The position numbers and the translations under genes were made by a program. From Punica granatum (Eukaryota > Streptophyta > Magnoliopsida > Myrtales > Lythraceae), in assembly GCF_007655135.1 (NCBI RefSeq), contig NC_045131.1, positions 21,250,001 to 21,314,000 on the forward strand: a stretch of DNA of 64,000 nt, written 5' to 3'. Each line of letters opens with the position of its first letter. Within the stretch, counting starts at the first letter, position 1. The notes beneath the pieces were generated by a model. The model worked only from the letters and a program-made list of their open reading frames with translations. It did no database searches and was not told where the DNA came from. Positions 11,290 to 22,275 of this stretch are shown in pieces.

Positions 11290-12424
11290 CTATTCCTATC
11301 ACAACATCGGGGAAGGATTAAGTGGTCCGGAAATTCTCTCAAAATGGAGATTTCGACATGGCCTCGGCTTATGAAATCGCCCAGGACCTTGATCCACATC
11401 GAAGTAGGACGCAGGATTGGAGATGGATATGGCGTGCTAAGTGCCCTCCTAGAATCCAAACATTCCTTTGGTTGTGTTCTCACAATCGTCTTCCTTGTGC
11501 GGAAACCCTCGTTAAAAGGAGTCTTGATCTCAATCCTGTAGTCATTGTTCCATGGATGTTGAATCAACTTGCCATATTCTTATGGATTGTCCAGCCGCCC
11601 AATCCTTCTGGTCCTCTCTCGGCTGTCCTCCAACCAAAGCCAATACCTTCTCCCTCCCTTTCGTATATTGGCTCCGTTCTAATTGCCAAGCAACCGAATC
11701 CCACTCCTTATCCATCACATGGGCAATCATTTTTGCTCATGCTTTATGGAGTCTTTGGCTTGATAGGAATCGCAGAGTCTTTAGGAGTAAGCCTCTCGAT
11801 GGTAATCTCCCTTTGTTCACCTGTGGTAGGGCTACTGAGTTCTTCGTAGCGGTAGGCCCAGATAGGAAAAAGAGTCGTAGGGAGGTAATGGTCAGATGGA
11901 TTCCCCTTAGTCCAGGCTGGTTCAAGCTTAAAACCGATGGCTTGGCGCTAGGTAACGCTGGTAAGGCAGGAGGTCGTGGCATCATCCTAGACGAGAATGG
12001 ACAGTGGTGGGCAGGTTTCGCACGTCGAATCGGTATAGCGTCCAGTGTTGTGGCAGAGTTATGGGCATTATGAGATGGACTCCAGCTCCCTCTCAGTCTT
12101 GGTATCACCCACCTTGAGGTGGAATTAGATGCCAAGGTCGTATATGATCTTGTATGGGGTGATAGTTGTACTAATTCTTTACTACGTAATCTTGTGACCG
12201 ATTGCAGGACCCTCAGCAGCACATTCTGGGGTATTCATGCTGCGCACATCTTTAGTGAGGCGAACTTCAGTGTTGATGCACTAGCTAGGAGGGGTATCTA
12301 TTTGCGGGAGCATTTTGTTGTTTTCTTTGAGCCTTCGCTAGATATGTATTTCTTATTATATGCAGGCTTTATCATTGTATGTCGTTCTAGATTTGTCACC
12401 AATAGGGGAGATCCGAACTCTTGA
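11290..12424 (+). pseudogene. L1-type LINE ORF2 C-terminus: zinc-binding RT domain plus RNase H
   Basis: The first part encodes a zf-RVT-like block (DWRWIWRAKCPPRIQTFLWL, about 11412-11475). After a frameshift near 11530 comes a Cys/His cluster (SMDVESTCHILMDCPAAQSF). The RNase H domain follows from about 11925: FKLKTDG carries the first catalytic Asp, VVAELWAL the Glu, LEVELDA the next Asp, and FSVDALARRG the last. The frame has a TGA stop directly after AELWAL (12072), a CGA-to-TGA type change, and ends at 12424. This is the standard arrangement at the C-terminus of plant L1 ORF2. The endonuclease and RT proper are missing upstream, so this is a 5'-truncated, dead copy. Similar AT-rich MITE-like sequence lies on both sides. 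Confidence 0.8.
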
Positions 12425-12479
12425 TGTATGGTGAAGCTTATTTTGATTAATTAATATTATGCGAATTCTATTAAAAAAC

Positions 12480-12770
12480 CATTATTTTAATTAATATTTT
12501 AATATTAAATTTTCTAAATTATTTATTATTTTTTTTCAATTCAACAATACAATCATTATTTTTTTATTATTTTTTTTAATTTTTAATAATAAATTTTCTC
12601 ATTCCACTCTATTCATCCATCAATTCAATGACTTATAAAGTTTTTATTTTTCTCTTATTTAATAATAAATTTTCACACATATTTTTTTCAACTATCATTA
12701 TAACCTTATTTAAATATATATATTAATATTTAGAATGTAATAGAATTAAATTCTACTCTATTACAAATCG
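12480..12770. mobile_element. MITE-like AT-rich fragment related to the Tourist family
   Basis: The phrases TTTTCAATTCAACAATACAATCATT and TAATAATAAATTTTC (12535-12600, again near 12665) match the internal motifs of the Tourist MITEs in this window. A shorter similar piece lies at about 11060-11215, on the other side of the LINE remnant. Clear termini are not visible. Confidence 0.4.
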
Positions 12771-14089
12771 CCACCTAGTATCCTTGTAGACTTCGTTATT
12801 GGCGATGATGTAAGAGGTTTGGCTTGTGTTATCTCCCTGAGTTGGGTCAACAAGGCCAACTACCTAAGATGTTGTCCTGACGTAGGAAGGAGCAGGCAGC
12901 AATGTGTAAGCAGGGATAGTTAGTTTTCTGATTCTGAATATAACTTTTTATCATAAGGGTGATTTATAGAATTAATATAAAATATAAAATAAAATGAAAT
13001 AAAAGGGTATATAAATTCTATTAGTAAAGATCTAACTCATAATATTTTGATTTTAAGTCTACATCTTATTCCACTGTACTAATATCTGTTCCTCCGATTT
13101 TGAAAATCATTCGAAAGGGGATAAAACATGAAAAGTTTTATGTCATGTGTCGAAGTGGACACTTGTACTCTCACGAGAGCAAATGGTTGTTGCATTTTTT
13201 TTTTGGGGGATAAAGTGATTGTTGCACTTTAACACGCAATTATTTTAAATCAGGTTTTTTTTTCTTTAATAAATTTTCACTGGACAAACTTGTTGATGCC
13301 TAATAATCAACACCAGCCTTGGTGAGAGGATCGTCTCATCTACCTCGGAATTATGAGCGATCTGGGAGTTACTACTAACCTATTTAAGGAGGGTTAGAAA
13401 TCTAAGAGCTATTTTGATCATTTTTGGAGTATAATGGAGTGGCCTGAGATCATGATGTCCTCGTTTACTGTGCATATATCGTCTAGGTATCCACAGAGAC
13501 TACAGGCTTAAACGAGAAAGGTTCGATGGCACATTCGGACCTTGACACAAGCTTAGGCGAATTTCTCAAACATAAATGGTTAAGGCATTTAATGGGTACG
13601 AAATAACTTAGAATTTGTTTGATAATTTAAATTAAATGTTGAAATTAAATTTTTAGCACTTAATTACGTTCAATTTGTATGGTAAGAACAAATTAAATTG
13701 ACTTGATTGATTGATTTAAGTCAGAAACTGCTCTGAAGGATTAAGTCAAAACTTTTACTTTATTTTGACTGAATGTGCTCAGCTTCCATATATTTTTCAA
13801 ACTTTGCATTGATGCCGCTGATTTTTTCAGAAATTGGAAAATGGTCCTATTTTCTGAATTTCGATAAAAAAGCTAGAGAGAGAAGAGGAGAGAAGGGCGA
13901 GTGAGGGGAAAAGAGGAGCAAGCTGCCGTGGCCATATATTGATATGGCCTTTTTATCGACATGAGTTATTTTAGTTGAATCGGCGTTTGTTTTTTTTGGG
14001 TGAATTTGGGGGTTTAGGCCCAAAATAAAAGGTCGAGTAATATAATAACGAGACATGATAACTCCTACTAATATCACCAAACAATAGAA
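12771..14089. other. Intergenic DNA
   Basis: No gene recognised. AT-rich with a few homopolymer runs. Open frames are short and without family motifs. Confidence 0.4.
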
Positions 14090-14780
14090 AATCGAGCTCA
14101 GGGGACAGCTGTTTAGCCTATGAACACCAATTGGGAACGAAAATGTTAAGTTCGCTAACCAATCGACACGTCTATTCCCCTCCCGGTAGACGTGTTGCAC
14201 AACCACCGTCCAATCCCGTTGCATCAGACCACGAATATCCTCGACTATGGCATCATTCCATCCCACACGGTCACGATTCGAATGTAGAATGCTCGCTACA
14301 ACCTACGTGTCCACTTCCAAGAATATCCTCTGATCCCGAACTCCCATGCCATATGGAATCCCGTCTCGACAACCCATAGCTCCGCTATAACCGCATTAGA
14401 ATGCGAACCCAATATTCTGTACGAAACCTCCTAACCATCTCCCTAGCCCATCTCGTAACAAGCCTCCTGCACCAGCATAACCCGGATTCCCGCGTGCAGC
14501 CTCCGTCTGTGTTTAATTTTGTCCATCCAGTACAAGGCATAGCCTAACCAATTAGCTTCCATTCCTTTGCTTTCTGATTGCCAAACGGGACAATCATGAC
14601 CTTCGAACGTGCAGCCTCCGTCTGTGTTTATTTCTCCATTTCCAGATATGCCAGCAAGCAACCCCGAATATCAGCGCCCAGGAAAGCACCTCCGGACCAC
14701 AATGCGAGCTCGAGATATTCTTCATCAGCCACTGCTCATGGCTATCTAAGAAGAAGGATTGCTGTTGATTTATCGGCACT
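14090..14780 (-). pseudogene. L1-type LINE RNase H remnant
   Basis: Read on the minus strand, the piece starts with the linker that precedes RNase H in plant LINEs (LIFGVACWHIWKWRNK, about 14650-14600). The RNase H domain then begins with KINTDGGC (about 14515). After a frameshift it continues with AGAGGLLRDGLGRWLGGF, then in a third frame with SNAVIAELW, and finally in the second frame with DIRGLMQRDW and HVYREGNRRVDWLAN (about 14245-14145). The catalytic D, E and last D blocks are all present but spread over shifted frames. A stretch of about 23 bp covering the first catalytic Asp segment is duplicated 115 bp apart (around 14493 and 14608). This is an independent insertion from the plus-strand copy at 11.3-12.4 kb. 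Confidence 0.75.
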
Positions 14781-14784
14781 TGTT

Positions 14785-15310
14785 ATTCTTAAAGTAAGGT
14801 ACAGGTGCAAGTCTTGTAATTGAAGAAATATACTATCAGCGACTTTGTGCTGCTGAAAAAGGCAATTCTGAATTTATTGCTGGCTCCGACACTGATATTG
14901 GAATATCGCACCAGATCCCTGACTCATAGACATTTGATTTTAACAGGTTTGAATATTGTTATTTTAGAATAAAGTTTTTTTCTCAAATATTGTGGAATAA
15001 AGTTATTACTAACCTTATAGGAATTATTGATTTAACTCCCCGGGATATCTCTAGTGAACTATCGTGTGCTATGTCTACTTAGACCTTTCATTTAAAACTA
15101 TGAATCATGGACTTTCTATACACAAAAAAGGGTAAATTACACCGAAAATTGCAAACTTTAGGTATTTTCTCATATATCTATAATTAAAAATTTTTCTTTT
15201 TTTGAGTGAATAATTAAACCATAAAATCTTTCAATTTTATTTATGTCTCAAATCTGTCATGATCATGCCAATTAATTTTATTAAAAATTGATCCCACAAC
15301 TATTTAAAAA
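14785..15310. other. Intergenic DNA with a GGGTAAATTACAC terminus
   Basis: No gene recognised. GGGTAAATTACACCG near 15130 resembles the ends of the foldback elements at 15312-15713 and 37419-37842 and may be a separate truncated copy. Confidence 0.35.
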
Positions 15311-15311
15311 A

Positions 15312-15713
15312 AAGAGGGATTTTTACTCCATATATCTCATGGTTTTGTCTTTCTTTCAAATCTATCATATGCTTTTAAAATGATCTAAAATATCCCATGG
15401 TTTACATTTTTTTTCTAAATCTATCCAGACGTTATATTTTCTGCTAATGAAATATAAGTAGACTCTAAATCTATCACATGGTTTTAAATTTTTCTCAAAC
15501 CTATATGATGATTTTAATTTTTTTTCTCAAATCTATCCCGGATAAAAGATCTACAGTGGCAAGACCGTTAAATGTTGACGGAGATATAACGGCATGATAT
15601 ATTTAGAAAAAATGTAAACCACGGGATATTTTAAATTATTTTAAGAGCATAGATTTGAAAGAAATGTGAAATCATGATATATATTGAGTAATTTACACTT
15701 TAAAAAAAAACCC
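15312..15713. mobile_element. Foldback/MITE-like element with long inverted arms
   Basis: The left arm (about 15320-15430) and right arm (about 15595-15710) are inverted copies of about 110 bp. For example, AAAATATCCCATGGTTTACA (about 15389) pairs with the complement of TGTAAACCACGGGATATTTT (about 15613), and CATATATCTCATGG pairs with the complement of TCATGATATATATTG. The middle contains CCGTTAAATGTTGACGGAG, wording shared with the foldback element at 37.4 kb. No protein is encoded. Confidence 0.6.
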
Positions 15714-15745
15714 CTATCGAATTATTGGAAGCAGCCCCAACCTGT

Positions 15746-15985
15746 ATGTCCTGCCTCTCCTCATGTCTCTCTCAGCCCCGTCTACAAGCCAGTTCCCTCT
15801 CTCTCCTCACTAATAAACTAAGGCTTCCAGCGACATGTCAATGTCGGAAGCTTGAGCTCGTCTTTCTCTCTCCTTCTTCGTCTCCTTGCTCATCTCACGC
15901 CTCACTCAACCATAATCCTCAATTCTGCTCAAATTCATCAAATTGGTCTGAAAAATCACAACTCTCTCGAGCTTCCTGGTGTTAA
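15746..15985 (+). CDS. Short Ser-rich hypothetical open frame
   Basis: A 79-codon frame starting at ATG 15746 encodes a Ser- and Leu-rich, acid-poor sequence (MSCLSSCLSQPRLQASS at its start). That composition is like a plastid transit peptide. I do not recognise a family. No continuing exon is obvious downstream, where a hAT-type MITE starts at 16119. It could be the first exon of a broken gene or a chance frame. Confidence that it is a real gene is low. Confidence 0.2.
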   Translation: MSCLSSCLSQPRLQASSLSLLTNKLRLPATCQCRKLELVFLSPSSSPCSSHASLNHNPQFCSNSSNWSEKSQLSRASWC

Positions 15986-16118
15986 GATTACAAGAATTGA
16001 GGGGGAATAATGCTTGATTGCTTTCTTTCAATTGGAATATCCACGTCCCATGAAAACAAAAGAGAAGAAAAGTCAAACATATAAGCAAATTTACAAGAAT
16101 TAAATGACTGATCGACAA

Positions 16119-16302
16119 CCAGGGGCGGAGCCAACTCATTAGCAGGGGGGCAATTGCCCCCCTGAACTTTGGATTTCTTTGAAATTTTGCCCCAAAACTA
16201 TGTAAAATTAGTATTTTGCCCCCTTGAAAAAAATTATTTATGTACTATTTATATCGAATAACATTTTTGCCCCCCCTGGACGAAAATCATGGCTCTGCCT
16301 CT
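16119..16302. mobile_element. Short hAT-type MITE, about 184 bp
   Basis: Inverted ends AGGGGCGGAGCCA (16121-16133) and TGGCTCTGCCTCT (16290-16302) match at 11 of 13 positions. ATCGACAA (16111-16118) and ATCGACAG (16303-16310) form an 8-bp duplication with one mismatch, which fits hAT. The interior is rich in C and G runs (GGGGGGCAATTGCCCCCC near 16145, itself a palindrome). Confidence 0.65.
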
Positions 16303-16462
16303 ATCGACAGCCCCTTGATCTGGGCCCTGGTTGCAAAGTTTTATCAATTAGGGTGGTGTTGACGTTGAATCTCGAGGTGAAACCTTCTAAATTCGTGTGA
16401 AAACAATGCAATTGTCTTTTCGAGATCAAACGTGGGAGTTCCAAGGCATAGTGAAAGCTTAA

Positions 16463-16779
16463 CCCGTTTGGTTTTAGAGTTGAGCTTTAACTCAACTCTA
16501 TTTTAACTTTGAATATATATAAATTAATTGGGTTGTAATGATTGTGTTTTTGAATTATGAGAAAAAGTGTGAAAAAGTAATGAATAGTTGAAAGAAAGTA
16601 ATGATAGTGTTATTGAATTGTCGAAAAAGTAATAAATAGTTGAGAAAATTTAGTATTAAAAATTGAATTGAATGGTTAAAAAATTGAAGAAAAAAAGAAA
16701 AATAATAATTGTGCTGTTAAATTGAAAATAAGTGGAGTTAAGTGGAGTAGAGTTACACATAAATTGTAAAACCAAACAA
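16463..16779. mobile_element. Tourist-like MITE, reverse orientation
   Basis: The ends CCCGTTTGGTTTTA and TAAAACCAAACAA are inverted repeats flanked by TAA (16460-16462 and 16780-16782). The interior is the reverse complement of the family seen at 8311 and 52442: GAATTATGAGAAAAAGTGTG corresponds to CACACTTTTTCTCATAATTC there. Confidence 0.7.
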
Positions 16780-16782
16780 TAA

Positions 16783-17015
16783 CAGTGCGTTTGGATTCAG
16801 AGTTAAAGTAATTTTGATTTTGATTATGGAAAATGACAAATGAGTTGGGATTATAAATTTGACTTGGGAAACTTGTGTTTTTGTTGTGTAGTGTATTAAG
16901 TTAAAGTTAAAGTTAAAATTTTTTACTTGAGAAATGTGTATTTTTGTTGTGTAGTGTGTTGATTTAAAGTTAAAGTTAAAATCAAAGTGATTTTAACTCC
17001 CAAAACAAACAGGCC
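16783..17015. mobile_element. MITE of the GTTTGGATT-AGTTAAAG type
   Basis: The left end TGCGTTTGGATTCAGAGTTAAAG and the right end, read on the minus strand (CTGTTTGTTTTGGGAGTTAAAA), are imperfect inverted repeats that both continue into TTTTGATTTT. The inside has two copies of TTTTTGTTGTGTAGTGT (about 16877 and 16942) and repeated AGTTAAAGTTAAA. It abuts the Tourist copy. The target duplication is not clear. Confidence 0.5.
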
Positions 17016-19066
17016 AAAGAACTTGTTCTCGTCCATATTAATTAAAGTCTAATGGTCCAAGCGGTAACAGCTCAAAGTCGGAGGAGCAGCAATCCTTTGT
17101 TACTAGATAGTTGGAGTTCAACTGGAGGGCATCGAAGATTGGGTTCGGGATCTATCAGAGTCCATAGAAGCTTGCAAAGCCAGCAAAGGAGAAGATTGCG
17201 AACGTGGTTTTGTGAAGTATGAGGTGGGCTATAAGAGTAAGGAGGAGAGATAGATGAGCTCAGGCTTCTGACATTGACATGTGTCCTGCCTAAAAATGGA
17301 CAGGCCATCTCCAGCTGTCGTGTGGCGTTTCAAAGTGTTAGGCGTGCCAAGGCGCTATCCCAAGTTAACGACGTAACCACTAGCAATCCTCACCAACCTA
17401 CAGCATCGCTCCACTGTCCCGGGAGTCCATAGGTACAGGCAGTACATGGGTTTCTTTGAGGATGAAGATCATCGATTGTAGGTGTATTAGAGGTATTTAG
17501 ACAATGAAGCGGTCTTGAGGGTTAGACCGCCAAGATTCTACCCATGTGCACTCGATGTATGCCTTGAAGTGCAAGGAAATGAGCGGCCAAGTAGCCCACT
17601 CCAGGTTTCGCAGCTGAGTTGTTGGTAGTAGTGTTGGATGCTAATAGCTCAGTTGGAGCAGCGAAGATGAAATGAAGTCCCAGCCCAGAAACCGAGATGA
17701 AGATAGATGTCGATCCTTGCCCGAAAGCGAAGAACGGTGGAATGGAAGGATAGAATGCTGAGTGCTCGATAGTAATTGAATATAGAATGCCGAGTGCTCG
17801 ACAGTAATTGAATGACTTTTGCGAGAATGTAGTTGTGAATATAAGCAAATGTGCTAGAAAGTATATAAGAAAGGTGCGCGAGCAGAGTTGAAATGCATGA
17901 ATGTAACATACGGGAGAAGAAATTGCTGGAAATGAAGGTGCTAGTATTGAAATTGTGGAAAAGTACAAATATTTGAAAGGATACGAGGCATTGAGCCATT
18001 TGTGTGTTGTCGCGGGGAGAGTTACAACGATAACCATTCTCGCTCTTATAGGCTGGACCTAGGATGGCCTATCTAGGGCAATACTTGGTCTCATTACATC
18101 AAAATAGGAAGAAACTAGCAACTGACAAGAATTATCTAGGAGCTTCTTATTTGTTCTAAAGACTAGGAAACGAATACTATGCTAGCTAAAATAAAGAAAC
18201 TATCCAAAAAAAATGATCTTTGCCAATATTGAAGTAATTCCTAAACGTATGTGTGTCTTGCCAAGGAAATAATCCCTGCCTGCCTTGAGAAGGACGCCAG
18301 TCTTGTATATGCGCTCATGTGCAAGATCGACTCTAATTAGGAAAGAATCGAAAGAACAGGGTTGATGCTACTTCTAAAAGTTCAATAAAGTCAGAGACTT
18401 TTTTGAAATAGTTAAGAGACCAATCAATGAATTAATCAATCAATCAATATATATATATATAAAAGCCTAGGCGCGCTTATCAAGAAGCACTGCAACTTCA
18501 CCTTTTTAAACCTCAGCTTGTAATTTATCGACCTAAGCACTCAGATTTGATTCATGAACACAAACTTTGTATATTTGTCTATATCTCCACGTAAAATTGA
18601 CCTTTAATTTCGGTTAAATGATTTTATTCATTTATATTTGACAAATCTTGGACATTTGTCCATATTATTTGCATGGTATGATATACAATTAAAGAAATTT
18701 TTGAAAAATAAATATTTTCTCGATAATTGTAAAGAGTTTCTTAATATATGATAATAAGTTTGAAGTTCGATGTACTAAATATTTTATAAATATTGCATAT
18801 TTCTCTGCATAGATATCTTTCATGATTAATAGAGGATTACGAAGCCAGGTTTGCTGTTGCAAAGAATGAGAGATAAGGAAGACATTGATACTAAAAGAGC
18901 ACAATGAACACCAGGGTCCTCGAGCCGTAGGCGTGGAAAGCATCGGGCGATGCTAGAAGAGAGAGATGGAGTTTTAAGTGACTTATTCTATTGGAAAATT
19001 AAATATATTTTTTTCAAAATGAATCAACTTTAATTAATATTCTAATACATTCATACAACACGCGTG
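17016..19066. other. Unclassified sequence left of the chromovirus
   Basis: No protein family is recognised. A minus-strand frame of 171 codons (17522-18037) has no known motif. Near 17755-17815 a phrase TAGAATGC(T/C)GAGTGCTCGA with following TAGTAATTGAAT is duplicated about 37 bp apart, suggesting part of an LTR or other repeat. A TA-rich microsatellite lies at about 18447-18462. Confidence 0.35.
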
Positions 19067-19469
19067 TGTTACGGACGGACCTTCCTAACCTCGAAGATGA
19101 TCGAGAGAGCCCGAAGTTGCAGAGGTTTGCTAGGGAATACGTGCGATGGAGTCTTCTAGAGAGCCTCGGTCCCCGAACCTTCTAGAAGTCTCCCGAGTCT
19201 TTTGTAATTAATGTCAGCAGTTGGGATAATGCATTTATACTAGTAGATGGTAGAAGTAGTTGGATGTACATTAAATACCGAGTGCCTATAGAAGGGCCTC
19301 ACATCCTCATTTGTAGACACACTTGAAAAAGGAATACAAGTATCCTTCTCCATAGCTTCTCTCTCTAGTTTCTCTCTTTAGAAGTTCTGTAAAGGGAAAA
19401 ACTGCCTAGAATAGTAATTCTAGGGACACACGGGTAGGGAACGCTAGATAAAATAGCAAGCCCGTGAAA
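19067..19469 (+). repeat. 5' LTR of the chromovirus
   Basis: It starts TGTTACGGACGG and matches the right LTR almost throughout. The TATA region reads CCTATAGAAGG here but CCTATATAAGG in the right LTR, so the promoter of this copy looks damaged. The end is close to GTGAAA, where the right LTR has GTGACA. Confidence 0.85.
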
Positions 19470-19471
19470 AG

Positions 19472-19482
19472 TGGTATCAGAG
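19472..19482 (+). other. Primer-binding site
   Basis: TGGTATCAGAG lies two bases after the LTR end and is complementary to the 3' end of plant initiator Met tRNA, the usual primer for this lineage. Confidence 0.8.
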
Positions 19483-19497
19483 GGAAGGTCTAAGGTG

Positions 19498-20345
19498 ATG
19501 GCAACCACTAACCAATCGGAGGTGGTGATCGATGAGGCGAGGGCAAAGTCCAAGAAGCAGCGCGAAAACTCGAGGGATCTACTAAGTTCGCTTGAGGGTC
19601 GCATGACAAAGATGGAGTTTGTTATGGCGGACGTCCAAGATGTCCAGATGTCCCCAGGCCCAAGGAGTTCAAGGGAACTAGGGTGGCTAAGGATGTGGAC
19701 AACTTCATATGGAGTATGGAGACTTATTTCCGCGCGACGGGAGTAGAGGACGATGTTGTCCGTATGGGGATGGTCTCCATGTATCTTGTGGACGTTGCTT
19801 TGCTATGGTGGCGTCGAAAGTGCGACGACCAGAGTGGCAACACAGTTAACACTTGGGAGGAGTTCAAGGCTGAATTTCGATAACATTTCTACCCTGAGTA
19901 TGCAGAGGATGAAGCTCGCACCAAGCTTCGACGCTTGGAGCACAAGGGTGAACTTCGGGAGTATGTGTGTTAGTTCACGGAACTCATGCTTCAGATTCCG
20001 TCGCTGATCGATAAGGAAGCCTTATTCCAGCTCATGGATGGGCTGAAGCCGTGGGCTAAGCAAGAGTCGCAGCGCTGTGGCGTGCAGGATCTGCACAAGG
20101 CTATGTCAACGGCGAAGTTGCTAGAGGAATTCCGCTCGTCAAGCAAGTTCAACTCGAAGGAGAAAGGCAAGCCCAAAAGTGGGAGAGATAAAGAGAAGTC
20201 CCCCCAATCCGATGGCGGCAAGTCAGCCAAGCCAACTTTCAAGGATAAGGCAGGGTCGAGCAAGCCAAAGGGGAAGGATGAGCGGACCTCAAGTTTTTCT
20301 TATGCGATGGTTTGCACATGGCTCAGGAATGCCCTACCAAAGCCA
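19498..20345 (+). pseudogene. Chromovirus gag with zinc knuckle
   Basis: The frame starts at ATG 19498 (MATTNQSEVV). The capsid region shows DNFIWSMETYFRATG, VALLWWRRK, WEEFKAEF, HFYPEYAEDEARTKLRRLEH and FTELML blocks in at least two frames, typical of a retrotransposon gag domain. In-frame stops occur at the places expected to be Gln (before HFYPEY and before FTELML). A basic Lys/Ser-rich tail follows. The zinc knuckle near 20295-20336 reads FLCDGLHMAQECP: the first Cys of the CCHC set is replaced by Phe. Gag would form the particle and bind the RNA, but this copy cannot make it. Confidence 0.8.
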
Positions 20346-20977
20346 AGTTCGCAGCGTTGGTGAAAGTCGATGAGGAAAAGGAAAAGCAGATGTTGTTGGA
20401 TTCGCTGCATATCCTTAGCTCCATTACGACCAGGAAGGCCAATCGGTCTAAGGGGCTCATGTTTGCGGATGTTGAGATTGCTGGGAAGGCATTTAGCGCT
20501 CTCGTTGACACAGGAGCCTCCAACCTCTTCATATTCGAAGAAGGCGCGAAGAAGCTGGGAATTCGTGTTGAAAAGACAAGGGGGTGGCTCAAGACGATGA
20601 ATTCCGAAGAAGTCCCGACATGCGGTGTTACTAAGGACGTGGATATCCGGATCGGGCAGTGGAGCGGAAAGGAAACTATTGAGGTAATCCCTCTTGATGA
20701 CTATGACTTTGTTATTGGGATGGATTTCCTCGACAGGATCGATGCACTACTCGTCCCATTCGCGGATTGCATCTGTGTGTTGGATGCTAAGTGCCAATGC
20801 GTGGTGCCGGTCAAGCGGTCAATGGGAAATGGGCAAAAGACCTTGTCGGCCATGCAACTGAAGCGAGGGATCCAAAAAGGAGAAGTCACGTACCTTGCAG
20901 CCTTAAAGGTAGATGAGGATGCGAGCTCAGGAGACGACGTACCAGCGGAGGTCGCCCAGATTCCTTCAAGGATGTGA
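20312..20977 (+). pseudogene. Chromovirus aspartic protease
   Basis: The 221-codon open frame begins in the zinc knuckle and contains the retropepsin active site LVDTGASNLF (about 20503-20532) and the later IGMDFLDRIDA block (about 20717-20749). The protease would cleave the gag-pol precursor. The segment is open, but it ends at a stop (TGA, 20975-20977) just before the RT region, which is entered in another frame. Confidence 0.8.
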
Positions 20978-22275
20978 TGCCGGCGGAACTTCCGAAGAAG
21001 CTTCCACCTAAGAGGGAGGTGGATAACCGAATCGAGTTGGTGCCCAATGCTAAGCTACCCGCCATGGCTCCTTACCGAATGGCGCCGCCAGAGTTGGCAG
21101 AGTTGAGGAAACAGCTCAAGGAGTTGCTTGATGCTGGCTATGTCCGACCTTCGAAGGCCCTGTTCGGTGCCCCGGTGCTCTTCCAAAAGAAGCACGACGA
21201 ATCGTTACTGATGTGTATAGAATACCGGGCATTGAACAAGCTGACGCTCAAGAACAAAGTTGATTGAGGATCTCTTCGACCAGCTTGGGGAAGCTCAATG
21301 ATTCTATAAGTTGGACCTGCGGTTGGGGTATTACCAAGTGCGGATCGCGGAAGGGGACGAGCCTAAGACCGCATGCGTAATGCGATACGGTTTCTACAAG
21401 TTCCTCGCCATGCCTTTCGGACTGACGAATGCACCGGCCACTTTTTGCACCCTCATGAATAAGGTACTCCACCCGTTCCTTGATTGATTTGTGGTGGTTT
21501 ATTTTGACGATATCATTGTGTATAGTCGGTCACTCGAGGACCACGTCGAGCACTTGAGACAGGTGGTTGAGGTGCTACGGGAGAACTCCTTGTACGTGAA
21601 GAGGGAGAAGTGTGCATTCGCTAAGAGGGAAGTCCCTTTCCTCGGCCACATCGTTGGTGGAGGTCGGGTCTAAATGGATCCATCAAAGGTGGCCTCGATC
21701 ATGGAGTAGGAATCGCCAACCAAGGTGACGGAGTTGCGTTCGTTCCTTGGTCTCGCCAACTATTATCGATGGTTTATCAAGGGCTATTCAAGCATCGCCG
21801 TGCCGCTCATGGACCTCTTGAAGAAGGCCCGAGCCAAGGAGTGGATGGACGAGTGTCAAGCGACTTTCAATCGCTTGAAGCGGGTTGTCACGGAGGAGCC
21901 CGTTCTCGCGTTACCTTGTTATGGGAAACTGTTCGAGGTGGAGACGGATGCCTCAGACTTCGCTATTGGTGGAGTGCAAATGCAAGATGGCCACCCCATC
22001 ACGTTTGAGTCTTGGAAGCTTAGTGACATTGAATGACGGTATACAGTCCAAGAGAAGGAAATGACGGCGATGGTGCATTGTCTCTGGACTTGGAGGCGCT
22101 ATCTCTTGGGCTCAAAGTTCGTTGTGAGAACATACAATATTGCCACGAGTTACTTCCAGACGCAAAAGAAATTATCCCCGACTCATTGGCAAGATTTCCT
22201 AACCGAGTTCGATTTCATTATGGAGTATAAGCCAGGGAAGATCAATGCCGTGGCTGATGCGCTGAGTCAACGGGT
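20974..22275 (+). pseudogene. Chromovirus reverse transcriptase and RNase H
   Basis: RT begins with the blocks YRMAPPELAELRKQLKELL and GYVRPS, then FKLDL-like [15 protein letters not shown], the [10 protein letters not shown] block (about 21418) and the catalytic YFDD (21500-21511). The connection domain shows [15 protein letters not shown]. RNase H shows [12 protein letters not shown] (about 21938) and ends near KINAVADALSQR (about 22240-22275). Stops interrupt at AQ*FYKL, LD*FVVV (21485-21487), RV*MDP, ME*ESP and IE*RYT. Most sit where the family has Trp, Arg or Gln, consistent with C-to-T changes on one or other strand. Confidence 0.85.

Noticed and set aside
17522..18037. Minus-strand open frame of 171 codons
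   Set aside because: No motif, no codon or splice evidence, and internal duplicated phrases suggest non-coding repeat DNA.
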